Assembly: GCA_026545225.1 (NCBI GenBank)
Contig: CM048849.1
Coordinates: 31,816,336 to 31,880,335, forward strand
Length of the DNA: 64,000 bases
Direction of reading: 5' to 3'
Origin: Cornus controversa
Lineage: Eukaryota > Streptophyta > Magnoliopsida > Cornales > Cornaceae
Shown here: piece after piece, positions 55,167 through 64,000 of the stretch
Layout: the number at the start of each line of letters is the position of its first letter
How positions within the stretch are numbered: position 1 is the first letter of the stretch
The notes under the pieces: model-generated
Seen by the model: the letters and a program-made list of their open reading frames with translations, nothing else
Databases searched by the model: none
Told to the model about the DNA's origin: nothing
Made by a program: the position numbers and the translations under genes

Positions 55167-57542
55167 ATGCAAGGTCGTCGTTCTGTGGCTGATCCTTTGA
55201 TACCTCTTGATCCTGAGCCTGAACGTACTCTTAGACAACAGAGGAACATCCCTGTTGATACCATTGTGCAAGAGGAAGAAATAATTGAAGACGTGGCAGA
55301 AGAGAGGAATAACAACCTTGTTCCTAATGCTGATGGAGAAAGAGCTAGATTGCTTAGGGACTACTATGTTCCTGAGACATATACCTCGCCAGCAGGTTTT
55401 CAACTGCCCAATGTCACAGAACAGAATTATGAGATCAAGTCCAGCATTATTCAGATGCTACCATCTTATTTTGGGCTGACTCAAGAAGACCCTTACAAGT
55501 ATCTGGATGACTTCATTGAAGTGTGCTCAACTACAAAAATTCACAACTTCTCTGAAGATGCTTTCAGAATGAGACTTTTTCCATTCTCTCTGAAAGATAA
55601 AGCAAAGTATGGGTTCAACTCTCTACCGGCTGGTTCTATCACGACTTGGACTCAGATGCAACATGAGTTTCTCAAGAAGTATTTTCTGATAGGGAAGACC
55701 AATCAGTTCAGACGTGCTATCACTGGTTTCTCCCAACATGAGGGGGAACAATTTTATGAGACATGGGAAAGATTCAAGGACCTTCTTAGGAAGTGTCCCC
55801 ATCATCAAGTTCCTAAGTGGCAACTAGTGCAGAGTTTTCATGAAGGGCTCACAGAAGCCAACAGATAGATGGTTGATGCGTCATGTGGAGGTACTTTTAT
55901 GTTGAAGAGTGAAGAAGAGGCATGGACCTTATTTGAAAATCTTAGTGACAACTCTCTACAACATGTGTCCTCTACTCGTTCTAGCAGACCTGCCACTACC
56001 AGGAAGACTGATGGGATTTTTGAGGTTGGTGGTTCAGAAGCTATGCCAACTTATATTGATTTAATTGCACAGAAGGTAGCAGCAATTATGGCTGCCAATC
56101 AAACTCCTTCTGCTTCAAATTCTACATTGCTAGGCCCTTGTGAATTTTGCTCTAGTCCTATGCATAATGTGAGCAATTGTCCTTCGATGGGGCAATTTTC
56201 TGATATTCAACATGAGCAAGTTCAAGCTACTTTCACTGGACCAATGAATCCTCCACGAGGTAATACTTACAATCCCACATGGAGGAATCATCCTGGTTTT
56301 TCTTACAGTAACCAAGGGGCAGCAATGCAACCATCATATCAACCTAGGACTTTTGTGCCTCAACAGCAATATCAAACACAAAGTCCTATGGCCCAAAGAA
56401 TTTCTGCTATTGAAGACAAGCTGACTCTTACCTTGTCTAAATTTGACAAGCTTGATTCTCTTATAGAGACAGTGCAAGCTACTGCAGCAACAGTACAATC
56501 TACAGTTCAGCTAGTGCACTCGCATTCTCAATCCATTGCCAAACTGGAATCTCAGTTTGGACAGCTTGCTACTTCATTGAGTAGAAGAGAAGAAGGGAAG
56601 CTCCCTAGTCAACCAATTGCTAATCCAAGAGGGATGCAAGCTTCCACAAGCAACCCACACCATGAGCAAGTTCAAGCCATTACCACTTTGAGAAGTGGGA
56701 AATTAATTGACAATAAGGTGGGTGAAAAGAAAGAAGAAGAAAAAGTGACCACAAGTCCAAGTGCTGAAATTCCTTATGAGCCCAAGGCTCCTTTCCCACA
56801 ACGTTTTCTTGAAGCATCTAAATTGGGGAAGCAAGGGGACAAGCTGCATGACATGATGGAGGTGTTTCGCCAAGTGAAGATTAATTTGCCACTCCTTGAT
56901 GCCATCAAGCAAATTCCTCCTTATGCAAAATTTTTGAAGGACTTGTGCACTCAGAAAAGGCGTTCTAAAAGCCATGTGCCAAAGAAAGTAATGCTGCCAC
57001 AACAAGTAAGTTCAATAATTCAGCAGTGTACTCCTCCCAAGTACAAAGATCCTGGTGCTCCAACTATCTCATGCATTATTGGGGAGCACCATATGGATAA
57101 AGCTCTTCTTGATTTGGGTGCAAGTGTGAATTTGCTACCCTATTCAGTTTACTTACAATTGGGCTTGGGAGAATTGAAGCCTACCTCGGTGGTATTACAA
57201 TTTGCAGACAGATCAACAAAGCAACCCCGAGAAATCATAGAATATGTGCTCATTAAAGTGGACATGTTCTACTTTCCTGTTGATTTCATTGTACTTGACA
57301 CTGAACCGGTTCACAATCCGAAGAGGCACATTCCTATGATCCTTGGCCGACCTTTCTTAGTTACTGCTGATGCTTGCATAAATTGTAGGTCAGGGATCAT
57401 GGATATTTCCTTTGGCAACATGAAGGTTAAACTTAATATTTTCAATGCTGTTGAGAATCCTCCAGATCAGACTGATGTTTTCTTCATGGACTCTGAAGAT
57501 GTGATTGAATCTACAGATGAAATAAGGGTGCAAGAAAAATAG
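55167..57542 (+). pseudogene. Athila-like gag and protease region
   Basis: The gag part has the retrotransposon gag domain (AKYGFNSLPAGSITTWTQ, FLKKYFLIGKTNQFR, FYETWERFKDLLRKCPHH) and a later zinc-knuckle-like CEFCSSPMHNVSNCP. A Gln-rich linker and coiled region precede the aspartic protease (ALLDLGASVNLLPYSVY ... MILGRPFL). About one break. Family assignment rests on the protease and primer site. Confidence 0.8.
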
Positions 57543-57632
57543 AAGGAGAAGAAGGTGTTTGAAGATCAAATTTCTACCATGGTGATAACTTCTGTATGCA
57601 CTACACTTTCCAAAACACTTCAGAGGGAGTAA

Positions 57633-58961
57633 TTGTTTGGAGTGTCCGACAACTCCACACCATGGTATGCAGATATTGTGAACTATTTAGCCACGGGAAA
57701 AGTGCCAAGAGACTGGACAAAGCGAGAATGTGATCAATTCTTCTCTAAAGTTCATCATTACTTTTGGGAGGATCCAGAGTTATTTAAATATTGTCCAGAT
57801 CAGATTATTCGACGATGTGTCCCAGACCATGAGTTTCAAGATATTCTCAAGTTCTGCCATTCATTGGCATGTGGAGGCCACTTCAGTGCAAGAAAGACAG
57901 CAGCAAAGGTACTTCAATGTGGATTCTTTTGGCCTTCTCTGTTTCACGATGCATATGTTTTCTGTAAGACTTGTGATCGGTGTCAAAGATTGGGTTCAAT
58001 GACGAGGCGTGATATGATGCCAATGAGCCCCATTCTGGTGGTGGAGATTTTTGATGTTTGGGGAATTGATTTTATGGGACCCTTTCCACCTTCTTTTGGC
58101 TACGAATATATTCTGGTTGGAGTGGATTATGTCTCCAAGTGGGTGGAGGCCATTGCAACTCGAACCAATGATCACAAGGTGGTAATCAAATTCATGCATG
58201 AGAATATTCTGAGTCGATTTGGAATTCCTCGAGCCTTGATCAGTGATGGTGGTACTCACTTTTGCAATAAATTCTTGAGAGGTTTGCTTGCTAAATATTC
58301 AGTGACACATAAGGTGGCGACGCCTTATCATCCTCAGACAAGTGGGCAAGTAGAGCTGTCCAATCGAGAAATTAAGCATGTTCTCGAGAAGACAGTGAGA
58401 CCGGATAGAAGAGATTGGTCATTGCGACTGAGCGAAGCACTATGGGCGTATCGGACTGCTTATAAGACCCCTATCGGTATGTCACCATATCGGTTGGTGT
58501 ATGGGAAAGCATGTCATCTTCCAGTAGAGATTGAGCACAAGGCACTTTGGGCAATTCGAAAATTCAATTTCAATGCAAAAAGAGCTGGGGAAGAGAGGAA
58601 GTTGCAATTGAATGAATTAGAAGAGTTTAGACGTGATGCTTATGAATGTTCACGAATTTACAAAGAGAGGACGAAAGCATTTCATGATCGACATATCTCA
58701 CGAAAGTCCTTCTCTCTAGGTGATAAAGTATGGCTCTTCAATTCCAAGCTTCGGTTGTTTCCCGGAAAATTGCGTTCAAGGTGGGATGGACCATTCCAAG
58801 TGATTTCGGTTTTTCCTCATGGTGCCGTGGAAATTCGAAGCTTTCGAGATAATACTTTGATGAAAGTAAATGGCCAAAGGTTGAAACATTGTGTGGAAGG
58901 ATGTGTGCCAAGAAGAGACGTGGAGTCCGTCGACTTGACGGATCCCGTCTATCCGACTTAA
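57633..58961 (+). pseudogene. Athila-like integrase region
   Basis: An H2C2 zinc-binding domain ([16 protein letters not shown] ... [11 protein letters not shown]) is followed by the catalytic core with D in [10 protein letters not shown] in LISDGGTHF and E in [12 protein letters not shown]-terminal domain with [18 protein letters not shown] and SRWDGPFQV follows. It inserts element cDNA into the genome. All three catalytic acids are visible. Confidence 0.85.
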
Positions 58962-59207
58962 TCCTTTTGGAGAGTCAATCGTCTCCTACGGACGTTAAAT
59001 CGTAGGTTCTGTATGTATTCCTATACTTTATTTCTTTTAGTTTTCTTTAATTTTAATTTTTAGTTTTAGTTTTCTTAGGTTTTTCTTCAATTCTAGTTGC
59101 GTTTTAATGTTTTTTCTTTGAGTTTTTGATGTATAAGTTGCTTCCAGAGGATGCCAAGAGGTGTACCGAGGTATTTGGACTCAAGACGGGTGAAAAATAG
59201 TGCTCTC

Positions 59208-59443
59208 GGTCGACCTTGGGCGATGGAGACTCAAAAATATCAAGTCTCGGTCGACCTTGGGCGATGGAGGGTCCAGCAGGGTATCAGAAGGGGGATCGAT
59301 CGCCCCATTTGAGGGGGATCGATCGCCCCATGGTTTTTCGAGAGATCACCCACCAGCAGGTGGGCGATCGATTGCCCATCCAAGGGGGGATCGATCGCCC
59401 AGGCCTATTGAAGGGCTGCCCGAATTTTTAAAGCCTATAAAGG
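59208..59443. promoter_or_regulatory. Palindrome cluster and TATA box upstream of the Athila accessory gene
   Basis: CTCGGTCGACCTTGGGCGAT occurs twice (GGTCGACC at 59208 and 59249). Four GATCGATCG-type palindromes follow at 59294, 59317, 59366 (GATCGATTG) and 59389: two pairs of 23-base period, 49 bases apart, each bordered by G and C runs. TATAAAGG follows at 59436. The layout mirrors the ACCGGT clusters of the TR-GAG elements. Confidence 0.7.
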
Positions 59444-59849
59444 CCACCTCTCATCCTTTGTTGCTACCACTTGCATCCTAGACCTCTTTGAACTCCAATT
59501 CAAGTCCTACATCATTCGAAAAACTAATTTCTTCAATTAGTGATTATTATACAAGAATTCAACATTGATCAACATCAACTTCAACATCAAATTGGATCAA
59601 AAATCACTAGTTCTCAAAGGAAGCTCACACTTTTTCAAGTTCAACATCAAAGTAAGTGAAGTTTTTCCTTGAAGAAATTGTTCAATCTTTTTGAGGGCTT
59701 TTGAAGACCAAGTTTGGGGGATCAATTTGGTGCAATTACTTGTTCGATTTGGGTGGAAAAATTGCCGAAAAAAGGAGGTTGAAGGTTACAAAAGAATTGT
59801 GCACACCAAGTGTTCGATTTAATTCCTCAACCACACTTTTTCTACTTCT

Positions 59850-61079
59850 ATGGCACCAAAGAGAGCAAGTCACCAAGATGCGTCAAGTTCACGTAATCCT
59901 CGCCTAGCGAGGCATGATCCGACCATAGGTTCTTCACGATCTCGCCGAGACGGTATTCAAGAGAGATGGCATCCAAGGGCGTTGAACTTTGAAACAACGT
60001 TTGACATAGCCGAACTTTATAGTATGTTTCCCGAGACACGATGGGGGATTTCCGACATCCGTCGTCGTCGGTCGGCATCCATTTTTGTTCCACTCTCATC
60101 TACCATTTACCCGAGGCTTGTCAAGGTATTTTATCAGAACTTAATGCCGAAACCTGATGAGCGGGATGTGCTTACTTCTTCCGTAGATGGAACAATAGTT
60201 CGAGTGGACATGTCATCCATTGCCATTGCCATGGGTTGTCCTCATGAATGCCCAGCTGATTTATCTCATATCTATACTCCTTTACCCGACGAATTGTCGG
60301 TGGGCAATGTGGTTGCACGATTGTGTGCCAACCAATTTTCTGGGCCGAAAAGGAATGCAGCTTCAAAGTCTTCAATGCCAAATCATTTATGGTTCCTTGA
60401 CGCTGTGCTACTCAAGAATGTATGTCCAATTGGACATAAAACTGAAAGACGTCAAGAGTTCCTTCGATCATTATATGCTATACATTTTGGGCATTGGCTG
60501 TCATTCCCACAGATTGTCTGGGGCCAGATGGAGAAATTCTATTCCAAAGTTGTGGCCAAGGTACCAGACAGTGCAAGTGACTGGGAGTTTCCATTCCCTA
60601 CTATTATTCACCAGTTGCTTGTAGCACAGGGGTATGCAGTCCATGAGGACGAGCTTGCCTTTCCACATGATCTTCATTATGGCACGCATGACTGGAACCT
60701 GAGTCGATCTCATATGCACCAGAGAGTCATAGCGGCGCCTGGTGAGGTATCTCGGTTGGCCCAGGGAGGAGAGCATGTAGATATACCACCACCGGTGGAA
60801 GATCCAGAGGAGATGGAGGCAGAGGAAGAGGAAGAGGAAGTGCATGCACAGGCTGGTGGCCATGATTATCAATATTTAGAAGGGCAGATTGCTGGGTTGA
60901 CAGCCCAGTTTGGCACCTTACAGACAGAGGTCTCCACACAGTTTGGTGCAATGAGAGCAGAGATGGCGGATCACTTTTGTGACACTCGCCAAGAGCAACT
61001 AGAGATGAGGAGGATGATGCGTGCACTGATGCGCCAAGCAAACTTGGATCCGGATGCTCAGTCACCACCACATCCTTGA
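59850..61079 (+). CDS. Athila-like accessory gene (409 aa, putative plant transposon protein)
   Basis: Open frame starting MAPKRASHQDASSSRNPRLA. The middle has LVKVFYQNLMP, TIVRVDMSSIAIAMGCP and LWFLDAVLLKNVCPIGHK, then GHWLSFPQIVWGQM. The C-terminus has an acidic run (EEMEAEEEEEEV) and a helix suited to a coiled coil (GQIAGLTAQFGTLQTEVSTQ). It lies where Athila elements keep their extra or env-like gene, but I see no signal peptide or membrane segment. Its start, FY-containing core and SFPQI block parallel the TR-GAG accessory genes. An 18-base upstream stretch (59800-59817) is identical to 20151-20168. Function unknown. Confidence 0.75.
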   Translation: MAPKRASHQDASSSRNPRLARHDPTIGSSRSRRDGIQERWHPRALNFETTFDIAELYSMFPETRWGISDIRRRRSASIFVPLSSTIYPRLVKVFYQNLMPKPDERDVLTSSVDGTIVRVDMSSIAIAMGCPHECPADLSHIYTPLPDELSVGNVVARLCANQFSGPKRNAASKSSMPNHLWFLDAVLLKNVCPIGHKTERRQEFLRSLYAIHFGHWLSFPQIVWGQMEKFYSKVVAKVPDSASDWEFPFPTIIHQLLVAQGYAVHEDELAFPHDLHYGTHDWNLSRSHMHQRVIAAPGEVSRLAQGGEHVDIPPPVEDPEEMEAEEEEEEVHAQAGGHDYQYLEGQIAGLTAQFGTLQTEVSTQFGAMRAEMADHFCDTRQEQLEMRRMMRALMRQANLDPDAQSPPHP

Positions 61080-62714
61080 CAGGAAGGTAACCATCTTTTG
61101 TATTTTATTTTATTTTTAGTTTTTATTTTGCTTTTTATTTTTATTTTTATAGTTAGATTTTTATTATGAAAAAAAAAATGAAAAATGAAAAAAAAATATT
61201 TTATTTAGGATTTTTCTCTTTCATATTTATTTTCACCCATACTATTTTCACTTGATCTTTGGGGTATAGTGGTTTGTTTTGACAGGTTGAAACATCCAAG
61301 TTTGGGGGTGTGCTTGCATTGCCTTCGTGCTCGTGATGTACTCTATTTTCTTTCCACTACTCCATGATCTCGGTAATATCGTTCTTCCTCTTCTCTTTGC
61401 TTTGATTGATAGTACATTGAGGACAATGTACAATTTAAGTTTGGGGGTGAGGCGATGCCTATTTGTGTGCTTTATTGCAATATGGGGGGAAATTTTTGTG
61501 AAATTCTTTTGTATTAGGATTTTATTTTATTTTATTTTCTTAGTTTATTTATTTTATTTTATTTTGTTTTATTTTTAGATAGAATGTTTTGACATGATTC
61601 AAAGGATTAATACCTTATGTAGGTGCATAACTTGCAATTTTTGAGTATGTTTAAAATTTTGAAAACTGTGATTTAAATTAAGTGGTTTTAATCATGGTTT
61701 GCAATAACATGTTTTGGGATGATTAATTCTAGTTTCCTTACATGCACAAACACACTAGCATAATTTTGTGAGGTATAAACCTATGTTTTGAGTTATTGAG
61801 TTACATATGCTTGATATTAATTAGTATCTCTTGAGAATGAGTACTGATAATGTGTTATACTTGACTTCAATGAAAAAAGAAAAGAAAAAAGTGATGAATA
61901 AGCAAATCAATTTGATCCTTTTCATGAGTAACCGGGCCTCTATGCCTCAGGAAGCACGTAGTGTTCGCGTCAAAAGTGAAAGGGTGAGAAAAGATGAGCA
62001 TTGGTTGTCTTGATTTGTAGCCTGACTGATTCGAGTAATTAGGTCTTCAGGGTATCTTAAAGCCTAGTGCCCTAAAGCCATCTGGTTTGGGAGTCACTGA
62101 CTGAAAGCTTGCTACATGGATCTTTCAGAAAGCTTAATAGATCAAGACATTGCACAACCAATAAAGCAATGAAAAAAAAAGGAATGATGAAGAAAAAAAT
62201 ATGATCGAAAAACTCATGTATGCATGTTGGGAAGTATGATTTCAATAAGGGGAGCTAGTGAGTTGAAGGGGTATGTGCCTTAATATATTCAGAACTGAGT
62301 TATGCTACATGAGATGATTGCTAGTTCATTTTACACGAGGAGACTAGAGTTGATTATTTTGAGATATGTTGATGTGAATTATGCATGGGGATCATTGATT
62401 TGAATTATGGAATTTGGAAATTTGAAATTATTCTTGAATGCAAGTTTGTAACTATGTATTGTAATCTTCTTCTTGAATTAATGTTGAAACAGAATTTTGA
62501 ATGTTTGTGGGTAACATTTCTGGAAACCCTCACGAGACTATACTCGTCCACTAGGGGGAACCTAGGGGTTTAAAAGCTTGTTGCATATGCTAAATGCAAT
62601 CATTTCTCTCACGAAAGTGGAGTTAGGTAGTTTAGTTAGTGTTTAGTAGTTTCTTTGTTTTAGTTTTGTTTTATTCTATTGCTAAGGGACTAGCAATATG
62701 TAAGTTTGGGGGTG
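61080..62714 (+). other. Athila-like 3' noncoding region with repeated polypurine motifs
   Basis: AAGTTTGGGGGTG appears at 61298, 61437 and 62702-62714; the last precedes the LTR. T-rich runs occupy 61100-61210 and 61500-61580. Two A/G-rich runs (about 61868-61892 and 62170-62200) bracket a complex block, much as in the TR-GAG spacer. No gene. Confidence 0.7.
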
Positions 62715-64000
62715 TGATAGGCGTTGAATGTTACGCATTCTAGCCTCTTAACTTATGTATTTTATTCTCTTAGTGATAGATTATTTTGTGATTTTACTTT
62801 GTTTTAGTGTTTTCTGTATTTTCAGGGCCTTAATGATTATTTCAGTTAAAACCGTGCTTTTGGATTTTTAAAGAAGACATCCAAGATGGTGAGACGAAGC
62901 CTACATCAAGGAGATTCACTCAACCATTTATTTCAACTCAAATCAGCCCAAGAAAGAGGTCCAAGAGAATTACAGCTGCTTAAGAAGGTTTCGGGCCTGA
63001 AGCCCAAATCTGCGCATAATACAGTCTTAATCCCATTTTGGAAAACGGACCAGAAGTCTTATTTCCGAGCCTCAAATCGACATTATTTTTCAGTGGGGTT
63101 GAACGAAATTTGATTCTGCACACTTTTGTATTTCACGAAAATTCCGTAAATCGGACTTCTAGTGGGTCAAAAGTCGGGCCGAAGTCAGCAGGAAAAACCC
63201 ACCTGATTAGTGCTGTGGGAAACCCTAATTAATTCCTAATTGGATTAGGACTTTGGTGTATTCTCTTGGGGAATAAAGGGAAGACTTGGAGGCTGAATTG
63301 AGGGAGCTTACGGAGAGATTGGAGAGTCTGAGAGGGCTGAAGAGAATAGAAACATATTGCAGAGCCATTGGAGAACGAAGTCATACGCGTAATTCAAAAA
63401 GATGATGTCTTCTTCCTCAACAGTTGAAGCTTCTTCTTCTACCATGAGCGGCTAGTTCATCCACTAGGGTTTTGATGTAGCCCTAACAAAGCATCAATGG
63501 TTTGATTGTTTTAATTATTGGGGACCTTTATATACATGCATAGATTGTGTAATTGTGAGGATTCTTATTAAGGAATTGAGCAATAAAAGTCTTGTAAATT
63601 CAATCTCAATGATTTCTTATCTTGTCTTAGATATTTAGTTGTTGTTATTGAACTCAATCCCTCTTGTTTTCTGTGATCATGAGAGAGATTATTACACAAT
63701 GGTAATCACTGAATATATTGTTATGAGCTTTGATGGATTATGCCTAGAGAAGATGAACCATACTGCACCTTAGATTAGAGTAGTTAGGCAGATGGCCCAT
63801 GCCAATCGAAGATAGTCCATGGCTTAGCCTTAATCATATGTTATCTTCTTGACGGATGAAAGTGAGCTTGTAGCCACCGACACCACTTATGCATGATGTA
63901 ATTCCCCTATAGTTGATTCAATTAACCATTGATTGTGGAGTTAGTGGTGAAGTCAAACACCCTAGGTTTCTCTCCTATTATCTTCACTATCTTGTTTACT
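62715..64000 (+). repeat. 3' LTR of the Athila-like element, partial
   Basis: 1286 bp visible, TGATAGGCGTTG onward, about 99 percent identical to 53513-54798. It continues past the window. Confidence 0.9.

Larger units (their letters stand above)
53513..64000 (+). mobile_element. Athila-like Ty3/Gypsy LTR retrotransposon, right end outside window
   Basis: Parts in order: 5' LTR (53513-55021), Asp-tRNA primer site (55027-55044), gag-protease region (55167-57542), integrase (57633-58961), palindrome cluster (59208-59397), accessory gene (59850-61079), A-rich 3' region, polypurine tract (62702-62714), 3' LTR from 62715. I recognise no reverse transcriptase or RNase H in this copy, so it is broken and non-autonomous, with about two or three breaks. 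The two LTRs differ at about 1 percent of sites over 1286 bases by eye. That makes it the youngest LTR insertion here, a few hundred thousand years at 1.3e-8. Confidence 0.88.

Overview
The window looks like an AT-rich, repeat-dense stretch of a dicot plant nuclear genome. The evidence is GT-AG introns, a CC-type NBS-LRR resistance gene, an F-box-associated exon, and plant-type LTR retrotransposons primed by tRNA-iMet and tRNA-Asp. I cannot name the species. Only two host coding features are supported: a single-exon CC-NBS-LRR gene (31620-34409, minus) and one F-box-associated exon (10999-11288, plus). Almost everything else is mobile DNA and its remains.

Layout. 1-4720: a hAT DNA transposon whose five-exon transposase gene (787 codons, one frame throughout) reads on the minus strand; its left end lies outside the window. 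It sits inside an L1-type LINE remnant (4721-6780). 6783-12682: a 1.3-kb direct duplication carrying a telobox leader, flanking a possible Mutator-like element with a nested Tourist-like MITE and the F-box exon. 13175-14880: an unknown repeat joined to a Del/Tekay-like LTR fossil. 15264-22972 and 41012-48694: two copies of one gag-only, pol-less LTR retrotransposon (TR-GAG type, Copia-like gag), each with 1.2-kb LTRs and a 5-bp target duplication (AGAAT; GTATG). 22978-31619: mostly unassigned sequence with a 38-bp inverted repeat, a CACTA-like terminus and another Del-like LTR fossil. 34410-40956: region upstream of the NLR gene with a solo LTR inside a local duplication, tandem repeats, MITE-like elements and a second solo LTR. 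51531-64000: a three-deep nest in which a Copia-like gag fossil is cut by a Del-like LTR, itself cut by a young Athila-like Ty3/Gypsy element that runs off the right edge.

The most interesting pattern is modular. The TR-GAG elements and the unrelated Athila-like element both carry, upstream of the 3' LTR, the same kind of accessory gene (N-terminus MARKR or MAPKR, a putative plant transposon protein). In both, an identical 18-base stretch lies 33-58 bases upstream of the start codon, and a cluster of four short palindromes in a pair-spacer-pair layout lies further upstream, followed by a TATA-like box. The palindrome differs by family (ACCGGT; GATCGATCG) but the spacing plan is alike. The TR-GAG LTRs carry their own ACCGGT cluster about 250 bp inside the left end, and the Del-like LTR at 25616 carries ACGATNNATCGT palindromes about 235 bp in. 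This may be an element-encoded promoter or self-regulation module that has moved between retrotransposon superfamilies; the function is inference.
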